A stretch of 64,000 bases of DNA from Candidatus Puniceispirillum sp. (GCA_013822015.1 PNJU01000006.1:71231-135230); one strand, 5' to 3'; positions 15,865 through 26,014 are shown, counted from the stretch's first letter. Notes: generated by a model not told the origin, from the sequence alone. Made by a program: numbers and translations.

Positions 15865-16872
15865 TTATTCATCTGGGTCTTTGAAGATATCCTCGTTAAG
15901 CCAATGGATGGGGGGAAACGCCAACTCCAAAGAAGGAGGCTCCCACAGTATCCTTCTTACTTTTTTAAAGGGGTCCACCAGAGTGAGGTGGTGTTTGAGC
16001 TTCTTGGGCATGTCTTCCCGCTCCAGGGTGAGGGTTCCATTATCGATGAAAGCGTCGCTGTCAAAGCAAAACACCACGTGGTGATCGTCTCGGGTATCAA
16101 GGAGCGTTTTAAGGGTATCCTTGTGTGCTTTGAGATCATCTGCGCGCGCAACCAGGGTATGGGAAGTGTTACGAAGGGCGTCTTCTTTTTGGGCTGTCAC
16201 GGGGCCCACAAAACCCATGAAGCGGGTGTTTTTGCAAAGTTTTTCAATGTAGAACGTCATGTGCTCGAAGTCGGCTTCTCTCATTACCTCGCGAACCTGT
16301 ATGCGTGGTAGAACAGCCGCGACGTAGCTGAGCGCATGCTCTTCTTGGATCTCAGGTTTTGGGAGGAGAGAAGAGGTCCATGCCATCATGCGTTCTATAG
16401 CCCCTTCAGGTTGGGCGTCTTGCTTGCCAAAGAGCGTTGTAAACCAAGCAGATACGACATCTGGGTGGCTTGCAAGATCTGACACCATTATCGGGCGCGA
16501 ATCTTTGGGGTAGAAATCTGGACCAAGGTTATCATTTCCCACCGGTGCAAATCCGCTTTGCTTGATGTGGAAGGCAATGGTTTCTTTCATCTCATCGTCG
16601 GGAATGTTGGTGATGTCCGTTGTGAGATCGAGATTGTAGAGCGCGCCTGAGTGGGCAAAGACTTTCGTGCCATGCTGATTTTCTATAATGTCACGCCACT
16701 CCTGGCACACGCGGCGCATGGTGGCTATGTCGGCGGCGCTCAGACGGGAAAAAATGTCAACCATACGGTCGCGGGGAATGTCGGCGATGCTTGTCTTTTG
16801 GACTTGGTTCTCGCCCATGGGTTCATTCGTGGTGCCATTGCTTGCCTGTACGTGCACGCTGTCAATAAACAA
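15865..16872 (-). CDS. F-box protein, export signal displaced by a frameshift
   Basis: The long frame encodes 335 residues with a clear F-box at about 30-66 (IADIPRDRMVDIFSRL, then RRVCQEWRDII). F-box domains bind Skp1 of SCF ubiquitin ligases and are normally eukaryotic. The rest (about 270 residues) is helical and unrecognised. The frame opens only with a TTG at 16872. A good lipoprotein signal (MLIKKYLRRTALLGACLLTAC, lipobox LTAC) starts at an ATG at 16916 in another frame, and a shift near 16849-16853 would join it to VQASNGTTNEP of the body. The gene is therefore either frameshifted, mis-sequenced there, or made as a non-exported protein. Confidence 0.75.
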   Translation of the reverse strand: MFIDSVHVQASNGTTNEPMGENQVQKTSIADIPRDRMVDIFSRLSAADIATMRRVCQEWRDIIENQHGTKVFAHSGALYNLDLTTDITNIPDDEMKETIAFHIKQSGFAPVGNDNLGPDFYPKDSRPIMVSDLASHPDVVSAWFTTLFGKQDAQPEGAIERMMAWTSSLLPKPEIQEEHALSYVAAVLPRIQVREVMREADFEHMTFYIEKLCKNTRFMGFVGPVTAQKEDALRNTSHTLVARADDLKAHKDTLKTLLDTRDDHHVVFCFDSDAFIDNGTLTLEREDMPKKLKHHLTLVDPFKKVRRILWEPPSLELAFPPIHWLNEDIFKDPDE

Positions 16873-17082
16873 GCGCCCAAAAGGGCAGTGCGTCTTAAGT
16901 ATTTTTTGATGAGCATCGTAATTCCAAAAAAAACTCCATGATTCTTAGATGGAGACTCTGTCAAAAAAGTCAAGCAATTTTGTTGGGGGCGCGCACTTGA
17001 GGGATGGGAGGCTATTTCCCGTGGGTTCCAGAGCTGCTAAAGTGCATGCACACTTTATTGCGTTCACAAGGATTGCAGGCAC

Positions 17083-18603
17083 ATGGTCAAAAAAACAACG
17101 GTTCTTTGTATTTTGGACGGCTTTGGGTTGAGTCAAAAGCCCGAGGAGAGTTTTTTGTCCCAAGTCTCCATGCCCCATTGGCGCGCTCTGTGGGAGGGCT
17201 TCCCCCACGCGCGCTTGGAGGCGAGCGAAGAAAACGTGGGCCTTCCCCATGGTCAGATGGGGAACTCTGAAGTGGGCCACATGACCTTGGGGGCAGGGCG
17301 GGTGATCTTGCAGGATTTGCCCCGGGTCTCCCACGCCTTTCAAACGGGAGAAATCGCGCATCATCCCATCCTAAAGAAGTGCACCCACAACCTCAGCGGC
17401 AAAGAAAATGCCGTGCATGTCATGGGGCTTTTGTCGCCGGGGGGTGTGCACGCACACGTGGACCATATTAAAGAGATGGTGCGTCTTTTAGATAATGCCG
17501 GCGTGAAGGTTTTTGTACACGCGTTCCTGGATGGACGCGACACGCCGCCCCAGTCAGCCAAGGGGTACCTGGCGGATTTTATGGACTTCTTGAAAGGCAC
17601 GCGTGACGCGCGTCTTGCGACACTCTCTGGACGCTATTACGCCATGGACCGTGACGGGCGCGCCGAGCGCACGCAAAAGGCGTACGACACCCTTGTGGGA
17701 GCGGACGCGCGCACAGATCTTACGCCCCAAGAAGCGCTAGAGGCATCCTACGCGAGTGGTGTCACGGACGAGTTCGTATCTCCCGTGGCCTTTGCGCCTT
17801 ATGCCGGCATGGTGGACGGGGACGCCGTCATTATGGTGAACTTTCGCGCCGACCGCGTGCGCCAGATTCTCGGCGCTTTGCGCGTGGAGGCGTGCCCCGG
17901 CTTTACACGCTCACGCCGGCCCCAGCTGAGTGCGTGTATCGGCATGACGCCCTACAGTAGCCTTCTCGAAACCGTCATGGAGACGCTCCTGCCCGGCGAT
18001 GATATCACCCAAACCCTGGGCGAGGTGGTCTCCCACGCAGGCATGACCCAGCTGCGCCTGGCGGAAACAGAAAAATATGCCCATGTGACCTATTTCCTTA
18101 GTGGCGGTCGCGAGGATCCCTTTCCAGGGGAAGACCGCATTCTGGTGCCATCCCCAAAGGTTGCGACCTATGATCTGCAGCCTGAGATGAGCGCGGGTGA
18201 GGTGACCGATCACTTGTGCAAGGCCCTTCAGACCCATGCTTATGATCTTATCGTTGTGAACTATGCCAACACCGATATGGTGGGGCACACCGGTGATAAG
18301 GTGGCGGCTGCCAAAGCCCTTGAGGCCATGGACGGGTGTTTGGGGCGCATTATGGACGCTGTGGGCCCCGCTGGGGCCACTCTGATCCTGACCTCCGACC
18401 ACGGCAACATCGAGGATATGGGAAATGAAAAAACAGGACCCCATACGGCACACACCCTCAACCCTGTGCCCTTTGTGGTGATGGGGGCGGGTCCTGTGAC
18501 CCTTATGGATGGGGGTCTTGGTGACGTGGCGCCAACGGTTTTGACCCTCATGGGGCTTGATGTTCCCAAAGTCATGACGGGGCGCAGTCTTGTACGCACC
18601 TAG
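17083..18603 (+). CDS. gpmI: 2,3-bisphosphoglycerate-independent phosphoglycerate mutase
   Basis: A 506-residue glycolytic enzyme that interconverts 3- and 2-phosphoglycerate using Mn2+ and a phosphoserine. ILDGFGLS (metal ligand Asp), HGQMGNSEVGHM with the catalytic Ser62, FLDGRDTPP, NFRADRVRQI, NYANTDMVGHTG and TSDHGNIEDM match the family throughout, and the length is usual. It heads a plus-strand run leading into ctpA, an order common in alphaproteobacteria. The EnvC-type hydrolase often found between them is absent here. Confidence 0.96.
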   Translation: MVKKTTVLCILDGFGLSQKPEESFLSQVSMPHWRALWEGFPHARLEASEENVGLPHGQMGNSEVGHMTLGAGRVILQDLPRVSHAFQTGEIAHHPILKKCTHNLSGKENAVHVMGLLSPGGVHAHVDHIKEMVRLLDNAGVKVFVHAFLDGRDTPPQSAKGYLADFMDFLKGTRDARLATLSGRYYAMDRDGRAERTQKAYDTLVGADARTDLTPQEALEASYASGVTDEFVSPVAFAPYAGMVDGDAVIMVNFRADRVRQILGALRVEACPGFTRSRRPQLSACIGMTPYSSLLETVMETLLPGDDITQTLGEVVSHAGMTQLRLAETEKYAHVTYFLSGGREDPFPGEDRILVPSPKVATYDLQPEMSAGEVTDHLCKALQTHAYDLIVVNYANTDMVGHTGDKVAAAKALEAMDGCLGRIMDAVGPAGATLILTSDHGNIEDMGNEKTGPHTAHTLNPVPFVVMGAGPVTLMDGGLGDVAPTVLTLMGLDVPKVMTGRSLVRT

Positions 18604-18653
18604 AAAACCCCTTGATTACTTAAAACACAAGGGTCTACACTGGGGCCATATTT

Positions 18654-19916
18654 ATGTACGCGTGGTGGTGTAACGCCTTGAAAAAAATAGTGTGTAGCCT
18701 TCTTGTAGGGGCCTTGGTCCTGCCGGCGCTGGTTTTTGGGGCTCAGCCCGTGACAACGGATCCTCAGCCCCCATGTCTGTCTCCCAAAGACAGCGCGCTT
18801 TTTTATGCCTACGTGGCAGACAAGGTGCGCCGCGAATACGTTGAGCCCACGGATAACCAAAAGCTTTTAGAGGGTGCCCTGGACGGCATGCTCACATCCC
18901 TTGATAAATACTCGTCCTACTTAAGTCCTGAGAAATATAAAGAGGTCAAGAAGCAAGCACACGGGGAGTACGGCGGCCTTGGACTTGAGATTATCACCGA
19001 GGACGGGGGCCTTCGTATTGTGTCCCCCATTGAAGACGCGCCAGGGCAAAAGGCGGGCCTGCAGACAGGTGACATGATCATCGCCATTGATGGGAAATCG
19101 GTTTTTGAAATGTCTCCCCACGAGGCGGGCCAAAAAATGCGCGGCGAGCCAGGCAGTCACGTGACCCTGTCTATCCAGCGCGCCAAGCAACCTGTTTTTG
19201 ATGTGACCATGAAGCGAGAGCGCGTGCGTGTGGTCTCCGTCAAAGGCAAGCTGAAGGATCACATTGCCCATCTGCGTGTGACCATTTTTAACGAGAACAC
19301 AACCCAGGCACTGCGCACCCAGCTCGAGGATTTCGTGCGCAAGGAAGGGGACGCCTTTAAGGGGGTTGTCCTTGATATGCGCAACAATCCTGGGGGACTG
19401 TTTGATCAGGCCGTGTCTGTGTGTGAGCTTTTTATGGAGCAGGGAGCCATTGTTTCCATCAGGGGGCGTGATCCGAAGAAAGATCTTTCCTTTGAGGCAC
19501 AAGAGCATGATATTCTCCAAGGAAAGCCCCTTGTGGTTTTGATCAATGGAGGAAGCGCGTCGGCGGCGGAAATTGTTGCTGGCGCTCTTCAAGACAATAA
19601 GCGCGCCGTCATTGTGGGGACGCGCTCATTTGGGAAGGCGTCGGTTCAAACCGTTGTTCCCATGACCAATGGAGGCGCTATTAAGTTGACCACAGCGCAT
19701 TATTACACACCTAGTGGACGATTGATCCAAAAGACTGGGATTGTGCCCGATATTGCCCTTGCCCAAGAGGACCCAAAGCAAGGAGCGCAAGAAGGCAAAA
19801 AGGACAAGCGTGAGGCGCGTGATGCGCAGCTCGAAGGTGCGATGAACGTTCTTAAGGCGCTGAGTTTAGGCGAGCGTGTCCATCCCATGGAAGGAGGTGC
19901 ACGTGAAGCTCTTTAA
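18654..19916 (+). CDS. ctpA: Carboxyl-terminal processing protease (S41 family)
   Basis: A 420-residue periplasmic serine protease. It has an N-terminal signal (KKIVCSLLVGALVLPALVFG) and a PDZ domain (about 95-175, GGLGLEI...AGLQTGDMIIAIDG). The S41 catalytic core contains the nucleophile serine in GGSASAAEI and the general-base lysine in GTRSFGKASVQ. Such proteases trim envelope proteins and peptidoglycan enzymes. A TTG at 18678 (MKKIVCS) would give a shorter signal peptide and may be the real start. The 3' end overlaps the next start by 14 bases. Confidence 0.92.
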   Translation: MYAWWCNALKKIVCSLLVGALVLPALVFGAQPVTTDPQPPCLSPKDSALFYAYVADKVRREYVEPTDNQKLLEGALDGMLTSLDKYSSYLSPEKYKEVKKQAHGEYGGLGLEIITEDGGLRIVSPIEDAPGQKAGLQTGDMIIAIDGKSVFEMSPHEAGQKMRGEPGSHVTLSIQRAKQPVFDVTMKRERVRVVSVKGKLKDHIAHLRVTIFNENTTQALRTQLEDFVRKEGDAFKGVVLDMRNNPGGLFDQAVSVCELFMEQGAIVSIRGRDPKKDLSFEAQEHDILQGKPLVVLINGGSASAAEIVAGALQDNKRAVIVGTRSFGKASVQTVVPMTNGGAIKLTTAHYYTPSGRLIQKTGIVPDIALAQEDPKQGAQEGKKDKREARDAQLEGAMNVLKALSLGERVHPMEGGAREAL

Positions 19917-21375
19917 ACACCCTCTTACTTACGCCATTCTTCTACTCGCCTTGTGTTTGGGGGCCATTGGGTACGCGGTGATGCGCACTCATTTAGCACC
20001 ACCTGCTGCCCAGGTTGACGTGAGTGGCGCAAAAGCAAAGAAGGATGCAAACGCTGCTAAGGCTCAGCTTCCAAACCAAAAGGCCGTCGTGTCCCAATCG
20101 GCGCTGGGTCAGGGTGCGGCCCACGAGGGCACTCAAGTACGCGGTGCATCGGCGCCTGCGGGCCCAGTGCCAGCTGGACACGGGCCGCAACTAACCCCTC
20201 AAGCTGGGGGTGCAGCTGCGCCCGGGACAAGCCCCATGGCCCTCCCTCAAGCGCCCCTACCTCCCGCGTCTGTGACGCCCCTCGCGCAAGTGGGCGTGCA
20301 AAGGGTACCGCCACAACAAGCCCCCCTTGCGCCCGCAGCGCCAAAGGGCCCTCCGCCCGTTCAGAGCCAAGATTCTAATGCGCCCGCACCAGGGCAGAGC
20401 GTGGCCTCTTCAACACCCGCGCAGCCCCAAGAAGCTTCGCCGACCGCGCCCAAAGAGCCCCTCGTACCCGCCGCTCCTGGAGGCGTCGTGCCCGTTGGTG
20501 CAAAAACTCTTCCGCCCCAAAAGCCCGGTAAAATCAGCTTCATCGTGATGGGCCTTGGTCGCCAGAGCGAGGCCACATCCCTGGCCACTAGCCTTCCTAA
20601 GGAAGTGGGCCTTGCCTTCCACGCGGGTCAAGACGTGACGCCCCAGCAGAAAGAGGCCCAGGCCAAGGGGTATGAAACCTTCGTAATGCTGCCCATGGAG
20701 CCCCTTGATTATCCCATGAGTGATCCTGGGCCCGGCACCCTTCTCACAGGGCTTGATGCCAGTGAAAATGTGCGCCGTCTTGGTTTGCACCTGGAGGGGC
20801 GTACGCCCTGCATGGGTGTGATTCCCTTTATGGGATCGCGCTTTTTGTTTTCAACCAAAGATCTTGCGCCCATCATGCAAATGCTGTCCCAGCAAAAGCT
20901 TATCTTTGTAGATACAGGCATTTCTTTGCAAAGTGTTGCAGGTAAGCTTGCCAAAGACACCCACACGGATGAGATAAAAGTGGGTGCTTCCCTTGGGGAT
21001 GAGATTGCGGACGCAGGCCCCATGGCCACGCGCCTAGAGGAGCTTGAGGCGCTTTCGCGCAAGAAGGATCACTTGGTTGTGCTTGTTCAGGCGCGCCCCA
21101 TGGTGCTGCAAGCCCTCAAGGACTGGTGCCAGGCTTTGACTCAAAAGAATATCGTGCTCGTCTCGGTGGGCAGTATTTTCTCACGTTCTAACGCAAGTCT
21201 TATGCCCGCAACTGCCCCTGTCCCGGCATCCCTTGCCGATCAACCCTCTGTACAGGCGCCCCAAGCACCCCAAGGGCCTGCGCCCTTGCCAACAACACCT
21301 TTGGGGCAGGTCTCATCTGTGACCCAGAGTGCCCCGCAACAGCCCCCTGTGCCCATCAAAAAAGGTGTGTCATGA
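19903..21375 (+). CDS. Divergent polysaccharide deacetylase (YibQ-type) with long Pro/Ala-rich linker
   Basis: About 490 residues. The GTG at 19903 is chosen for the AAGGAGGTG site just before it. The N-terminal membrane anchor (LTYAILLLALCLGAIGYAV) is followed by a ~150-residue low-complexity Pro/Ala/Gln linker. A divergent polysaccharide deacetylase domain follows from about 205 (KISFIVMGLGRQSEATSLA), with VMLPMEPLDYPMSDPGPGTL and LIFVDTGIS. A second Pro/Gln-rich tail ends the protein. The domain probably acts in the periplasm on cell-wall glycans, but the substrate is unknown. Placement between ctpA and rppH is conserved in alphaproteobacteria. Confidence 0.82.
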   Translation: MKLFKHPLTYAILLLALCLGAIGYAVMRTHLAPPAAQVDVSGAKAKKDANAAKAQLPNQKAVVSQSALGQGAAHEGTQVRGASAPAGPVPAGHGPQLTPQAGGAAAPGTSPMALPQAPLPPASVTPLAQVGVQRVPPQQAPLAPAAPKGPPPVQSQDSNAPAPGQSVASSTPAQPQEASPTAPKEPLVPAAPGGVVPVGAKTLPPQKPGKISFIVMGLGRQSEATSLATSLPKEVGLAFHAGQDVTPQQKEAQAKGYETFVMLPMEPLDYPMSDPGPGTLLTGLDASENVRRLGLHLEGRTPCMGVIPFMGSRFLFSTKDLAPIMQMLSQQKLIFVDTGISLQSVAGKLAKDTHTDEIKVGASLGDEIADAGPMATRLEELEALSRKKDHLVVLVQARPMVLQALKDWCQALTQKNIVLVSVGSIFSRSNASLMPATAPVPASLADQPSVQAPQAPQGPAPLPTTPLGQVSSVTQSAPQQPPVPIKKGVS

Positions 21376-21890
21376 TCTACGTTCCTTATGAAATGCGCCC
21401 CTATCGCCCCTGTGTGGGCATTATGCTTGTTAACAAACAGGGCGGTATTTTTGTGGGACAGCGTATTGATGCAAAGGGGGACGCTTGGCAAATGCCCCAA
21501 GGGGGGATGGAAGAGGGTGAGACGCCACACCAAGCGGCCGTTCGGGAGCTCTGGGAGGAAACAGGCTGCGAGAGCGTGCGCTATATTACTGAGCTTGACG
21601 CGTGGCTGTCCTATGACGTGCCACCGGCTCTGGCCGATCGCATTTGGGACGCCAAATACCGGGGCCAAACCCAAAAGTGGGTTGCGCTCCTTTTTGAGGG
21701 CGAGGAATCGGAGATTAATCTGGGGGCCCATACGCCAGAATTTTCTGCGTGGCGCTGGGCGAAAAAAGAGGAGCTTGCCCACCTTGCCATCTCCTTCAAG
21801 CGTGATGTATACAAGAGCGTAGTCCATCAACTTTGGCCACGTGTTGAAGCCGCCCTTGCGGGCGCGTCCACGCCCCAGGAGACCCCTTAA
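21372..21890 (+). CDS. rppH: RNA pyrophosphohydrolase (Nudix)
   Basis: A 172-residue Nudix hydrolase that converts 5'-triphosphate mRNA ends to monophosphates and so starts decay. The Nudix box is complete at residues 44-66 (GGMEEGETPHQAAVRELWEE, then TGC). Flanking RppH hallmarks are YRPCVGIML, WQMPQGG and KYRGQTQKWVALLF. The ATG overlaps the upstream stop (ATGA). Confidence 0.93.
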   Translation: MIYVPYEMRPYRPCVGIMLVNKQGGIFVGQRIDAKGDAWQMPQGGMEEGETPHQAAVRELWEETGCESVRYITELDAWLSYDVPPALADRIWDAKYRGQTQKWVALLFEGEESEINLGAHTPEFSAWRWAKKEELAHLAISFKRDVYKSVVHQLWPRVEAALAGASTPQETP

Positions 21891-22627
21891 TGAACCCTTT
21901 GATTGTGATTCCAGCGCGCTTGGCGTCCACACGTCTGCCCGGCAAAATGCTTGCAGATGTGGGAGGCAAACCCCTGATCCAGCATGTGTTTGAGAGGTGC
22001 GCCTCGGCCAAGGCTGCGCCCGTTTTGGTAGCCTGTGACAGCGAAGAAATCGCCCAGGTCATTCGCGGCGTCGGGGGGGAGGTTGTCTTGACGGATCCAG
22101 ACCTGCCGTCGGGCTCTGACCGTGTGTGGGCGGGTGTGAACGCCTATGACCCAGACGGGGTCTTTGACACCATTATCAATGTGCAGGGGGATCAGCCTCT
22201 TCTGGAGCAAACGCTTCTGGGGCATATTCTGCGTCCCCTTGTTGCTTCCCAGGTTGATATTGCGACCCTGGCCGCGCCCTTTGACGCATCTCAAGATGCA
22301 AATGCCCCCCAGGCCGTGAAAGTGGTTTTGGGTGGGCAAGAAGAAGACCCCGTTCGCCGCGCTTTGTATTTTAGCCGCGCGTGCGTGCCCTATGGTGCTA
22401 AAACATTTTACCACCATATTGGCATTTATGCCTATCGCCGTAAGGTTTTGAACCGCTTCGTGAAATTAGCGCCCACGCTTCTTGAAACTACGGAGTCCCT
22501 TGAGCAGCTGCGCGCCCTTGAAGCGGGGATGCGCATGGATGCGTGCATTGTGAATGCCGTCCCCATGGGCGTGGATACACACCAAGATTTAGATCACGTC
22601 AGACAACAAATGGAGCAAGGCCGATGA
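21890..22627 (+). CDS. kdsB: 3-deoxy-manno-octulosonate cytidylyltransferase
   Basis: A 245-residue cytoplasmic enzyme that activates KDO as CMP-KDO for LPS core synthesis. The N-terminal nucleotide-binding motif [33 protein letters not shown] and [13 protein letters not shown] are family markers. The start codon overlaps the rppH stop (TAATG), and the end overlaps dcd (ATGA), showing translational coupling. With lpxC at 43487 it shows that the cell makes LPS. Confidence 0.95.
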   Translation: MNPLIVIPARLASTRLPGKMLADVGGKPLIQHVFERCASAKAAPVLVACDSEEIAQVIRGVGGEVVLTDPDLPSGSDRVWAGVNAYDPDGVFDTIINVQGDQPLLEQTLLGHILRPLVASQVDIATLAAPFDASQDANAPQAVKVVLGGQEEDPVRRALYFSRACVPYGAKTFYHHIGIYAYRRKVLNRFVKLAPTLLETTESLEQLRALEAGMRMDACIVNAVPMGVDTHQDLDHVRQQMEQGR

Positions 22628-23193
22628 GCATTTTAAACGATACCTGGATTCGTCGTGAGGCCCTTGAAAACCGTATGATTGAGCCCTTTGTGGAGTCTCA
22701 AACAGGGGCGGGCGTGATTTCCTATGGCCTGTCATCCTACGGCTATGACGCGCGTGTATCCCGTGAATTTAAGATTTTCACCAATGTGGATAACGCCCTT
22801 GTGGATCCAAAAAACTTCTCGGGTCACAGCTTTGTGGAGCGTGAGGGAGATACTTGCATTATTCCCGCCAACAGCTTTGTGTTGGCGCGCACCGTTGAGT
22901 ATTTCCGCATCCCCAGAGACGTGATGGTTGTGTGCCTTGGCAAGTCCACCTACGCCAGGTGCGGCATCATTGTGAACGTGACGCCCCTTGAGCCAGAGTG
23001 GGAAGGGCATGTGACACTGGAGTTTTCAAACACAACGCCACTTCCTGCCAAAATTTATGCGGGGGAGGGGGCGTGCCAATTCCTCTTCTTAAAAGGAAAT
23101 GCGCCTTGCGAGGTTTCTTACAAGGACCGCCAAGGCAAGTATATGGGTCAAACGGGCGTCACACTGCCCAAGGTAAAGGTTGCAAATGGATAA
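22624..23193 (+). CDS. dcd: dCTP deaminase
   Basis: A 189-residue enzyme that deaminates dCTP to dUTP, feeding dTMP synthesis. The sequence has [37 protein letters not shown] and [19 protein letters not shown] with the catalytic glutamate, as in the trimeric Dcd family. Usual length. The start overlaps the kdsB stop and the end overlaps murA by 8 bases. Confidence 0.95.
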   Translation: MSILNDTWIRREALENRMIEPFVESQTGAGVISYGLSSYGYDARVSREFKIFTNVDNALVDPKNFSGHSFVEREGDTCIIPANSFVLARTVEYFRIPRDVMVVCLGKSTYARCGIIVNVTPLEPEWEGHVTLEFSNTTPLPAKIYAGEGACQFLFLKGNAPCEVSYKDRQGKYMGQTGVTLPKVKVANG

Positions 23194-24508
23194 AATTCGT
23201 CTAACGGGAGGGCGCGCTCTCCATGGGAAAATACGCATCTCTGGTGCAAAGAACGCGACCCTGCCCCTTTTGGCGGCGTGCTTGCTCAGCGACAAGCCCC
23301 TGACCCTCACAAACGTACCCCGTCTGTCCGATGTGGAGACCTTTGAGGCGCTCCTGGCGCATTTGGGTGTTGAGGTACAGCAAGACGAACTCCGTGGTGT
23401 GACCCGCCTTTGCGCAAAGGAGATTCTTTCCCACGAGGCGCCCTATGACCATGTGCGCAAAATGCGCGCTTCCGTTCTGGTTTTGGGCCCGCTTCTGGCG
23501 CGGTGCGGCGAGGTGCGTCTGTCCTTGCCAGGTGGATGCGCCATTGGCGCGCGTCCCATTGATGTGCATCTCAAGGGGCTCGAGGCACTGGGTGCCCACA
23601 TTCACCTTGAGGAAGGCTACGTTGTGGCCAAAGCCCCCCAGGGACTTGTTGGCGGCGAGTATACCTTTCCCATTGTTTCCGTGACGGGGACAGAAAATAT
23701 CATCATGGCGGCGTGTCTGGCCAAGGGGACCACGGTTCTCAAGGGCGCGGCCCAAGAGCCAGAGGTGACGGATCTCATCCACTGTCTTAAAGCCATGGGC
23801 GCGTGCATTGAAGGGGAGGGGACATCGACCCTGACCATTTATGGCCCCACCAATTTTGTGGAGGCAACCCACGCGGTTTTGCCCGATCGCATTGAGACAG
23901 GCACCTACGCCATGGCTGTGGGCATGGTGGGGGGCAGTGTTGAGCTGACCCACACAAGCTTGTCTTTGCTGCCCACCGTAGTGCCTCTTTTGGAGGCGGT
24001 CGGCCTTGTTTTTGAAGAAACCCAAGACGGCTTTAAGGTGTCCTATGACGGGCACGGCCTCAAAGCCCTTGATCTGACTACAAGCGTTTATCCAGGGTTT
24101 CCCACGGACCTGCAGGCCCAGTATATGGCGCTCATGACCCTGGCAAAGGGCGAGTGTCATATTCAAGAAACCATCTTTGAAAACCGTTTTATGCACGTGC
24201 CTGAGCTGGCGCGCCTTGGTGCAAATATCTCTGTGAAGGGCAACACAGCCCATGTGCGCGGCGTGCCTCACCTCATTGGGGCGCCTGTTATGGCGACGGA
24301 TTTGCGCGCGTCCGTGTGTTTGGTCTTGGCCGGACTTGCAGCCGAAGGCGACACGGTTATTTCACGTGTGTACCATCTTGACCGGGGATACGAAGAGATA
24401 GAGAATAAACTGAGTGCATGCGGCGTGTCGATTGAGCGCCTCGTAGAAGGAAATGACCATGCAAGTTCCCAGTTCGTCTCTCAAGCTCAAAGTGCAAACA
24501 ACCGATGA
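23186..24508 (+). CDS. murA: UDP-N-acetylglucosamine 1-carboxyvinyltransferase
   Basis: A 440-residue enzyme for the first committed step of peptidoglycan synthesis (transfer of enolpyruvate to UDP-GlcNAc). [28 protein letters not shown] and [20 protein letters not shown] are conserved. The active-site cysteine is present, which is the fosfomycin target. ATG at 23186 rather than the TTG two codons earlier. A C-terminal tail after VEGNDH overlaps the next gene. Confidence 0.96.
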   Translation: MDKIRLTGGRALHGKIRISGAKNATLPLLAACLLSDKPLTLTNVPRLSDVETFEALLAHLGVEVQQDELRGVTRLCAKEILSHEAPYDHVRKMRASVLVLGPLLARCGEVRLSLPGGCAIGARPIDVHLKGLEALGAHIHLEEGYVVAKAPQGLVGGEYTFPIVSVTGTENIIMAACLAKGTTVLKGAAQEPEVTDLIHCLKAMGACIEGEGTSTLTIYGPTNFVEATHAVLPDRIETGTYAMAVGMVGGSVELTHTSLSLLPTVVPLLEAVGLVFEETQDGFKVSYDGHGLKALDLTTSVYPGFPTDLQAQYMALMTLAKGECHIQETIFENRFMHVPELARLGANISVKGNTAHVRGVPHLIGAPVMATDLRASVCLVLAGLAAEGDTVISRVYHLDRGYEEIENKLSACGVSIERLVEGNDHASSQFVSQAQSANNR

Positions 24509-24893
24509 TGTAAAGCTTTTAAGTGCGTACCTGCAGGACGCCCTGGTTAGTACCCAGGCCATGCGCCATGACGCGGACGAGCATGGATTTAGCCTTTTTG
24601 TGAACCGGTTTCAGTGGGAGGTGCCACCCCTTGAGCATGAAGAGGGGGTGGTTCATGGCCGCACCCATACGGGTGTGCACTTTTCCCACGTATCCCGGGT
24701 ACGCCATCGCCATTTGCCCCAAGGCAAAGAGGGGCACTTTCTCAACTTGCTGACATGTCACGCCGACGCCCCTGGTGAAATTCATCTTGTGTTCTCGGGC
24801 GGATGCGAGATCTGTTTGCACGTGGACCACATCTTATGTCATCTCATGGACATGGGAGAGCCTTGGTATACTCCCCACGCGCCGCGCCATTAG
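24453..24893 (+). CDS. DUF2948 family protein
   Basis: A 146-residue protein of the alphaproteobacterial DUF2948 family, recognised by [28 protein letters not shown] and LVFSGGCEICLHVDHI. Function unknown. It overlaps the 3' end of murA by 56 bases, the usual place for this family, and ends the seven-gene overlapping unit that began with ctpA. ATGs at 24453 and 24459 are equally possible. Confidence 0.82.
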   Translation: MTMQVPSSSLKLKVQTTDDVKLLSAYLQDALVSTQAMRHDADEHGFSLFVNRFQWEVPPLEHEEGVVHGRTHTGVHFSHVSRVRHRHLPQGKEGHFLNLLTCHADAPGEIHLVFSGGCEICLHVDHILCHLMDMGEPWYTPHAPRH

Positions 24894-25005
24894 AAGCTCG
24901 GTTTCATTATGTCTGTGATGCCTTGAAAAGTGCTTCTTTTTAATAAAGTATCAATCATTTTCCTGTAACCTGTAAGTGTTTATTCTTATGCATTGCGAGG
25001 GTGAG

Positions 25006-25968
25006 ATGAAGAAATTGGTTATCACAACAGCTGTTACGGGTGTGCTTTTGTGCGTGGGTGGTGCGTGGTCAAGCGACGCCCAACCGTATGCAACGGATCC
25101 TGCAATTATAGCTCTACAAAGAGACTATTCAGCAGCACAAGCCGAACAGCGAGCCGCCACAACGCGCAGGGCACGGTTGACCGCTGAGGCAAAAATGAGC
25201 AGCATAGAGGGGTCCATTGAACAAAGGAAGCAGGTGCTTGCGCAGCAAGCGCATTCCGCGCAACCTGGTCAGTCTTCTTCGTCGTCAGCGCCTACCATTG
25301 CGGTGCCCTCACCCTCGGTCGCACCGCCTCCTCCTGCACCGCCACGCCCCCCCCTTGCGCCCCCTCTTCCTGGCGCACAATCTCACAATGCTAGCTCAAG
25401 CGGTGGCGGCTCAAGCAGCAGCGCCCACAATGTCCCCAGTGCAGCACCTGCACCACCTCCACTGGACGAGGCGACGTTAGGGCGTCAAATAGAAGGGCTG
25501 CGCCCAGCGCCACTGGGCGGCCAACATGAGGTGGCTCCCCCCACGCATACTGTGAAATTTGAGGACCGCGAGCTTCTTCATGATGGCCAACCAATTTCTT
25601 TTCCAGCGGCCTGCGCCAACGCCCACGATTTACATAGCCCAGGTTTTATTTCTGAGGAGCTCACGGCATTGGACGGGACCATGGAGTATAAAAGTGGTAA
25701 GTGGTGGTTCCGCACCTATACGCACATAACCCATGTTGGTAGCACGGGGGGCACCATTGATCTGCCCATTTCGCCCCATGCTGGGGAGATCTTCACGGGC
25801 CGAGCTCTTGAAGACGTCGTGATTAGGTCATATACCCCAGCTGGCAAAGCCGTGACCGCGTGGGTTGATCTCGGGCCCTTTGGCATTGATGGCAATTTTC
25901 AAGAAGGCGGCTACGTGAAGTGTTTGACAATGCCTGGTACGGCGATTCAGCACGGGATAGCTAATTAA
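25006..25968 (+). CDS. Exported protein with Pro/Ser-rich centre, function unknown
   Basis: A 320-residue protein with a signal peptide (MKKLVITTAVTGVLLCVGGA). A short charged helix (ALQRDYSAAQAEQRAATTRR) is followed by a Pro-, Ser- and Gly-rich low-complexity region (about 90-165). The folded-looking C-terminal ~150 residues contain WWFRTYTHITHVG and two cysteines. The centre could be a cell-wall- or surface-spanning linker. No family is recognised. It has its own terminator and no close neighbours on the strand. Confidence 0.7.
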   Translation: MKKLVITTAVTGVLLCVGGAWSSDAQPYATDPAIIALQRDYSAAQAEQRAATTRRARLTAEAKMSSIEGSIEQRKQVLAQQAHSAQPGQSSSSSAPTIAVPSPSVAPPPPAPPRPPLAPPLPGAQSHNASSSGGGSSSSAHNVPSAAPAPPPLDEATLGRQIEGLRPAPLGGQHEVAPPTHTVKFEDRELLHDGQPISFPAACANAHDLHSPGFISEELTALDGTMEYKSGKWWFRTYTHITHVGSTGGTIDLPISPHAGEIFTGRALEDVVIRSYTPAGKAVTAWVDLGPFGIDGNFQEGGYVKCLTMPGTAIQHGIAN

Positions 25969-25978
25969 AGAGGCATAT

Positions 25979-26007
25979 AAAAAAAGGGCGCTTAGGCGCC
26001 CTTTTTT
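25979..26007. terminator. Bidirectional terminator
   Basis: A perfect GGGCGC / GCGCCC stem with a 4-base loop is flanked by an A run on the left and six T on the right, between convergent genes ending at 25968 and 26015. Confidence 0.85.
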
Positions 26008-26014
26008 GTGCTCA

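Noticed and set aside
18600..18650. Terminator after gpmI
   Set aside because: CCCTTG/CAAGGG forms only a 6-base stem with a 15-base loop and no T run.
25300..25480. Plus-strand overlapping frame in the Pro-rich region
   Set aside because: It is the shadow of a GC-skewed proline/serine-coding stretch; the signal-peptide frame is the coherent one.
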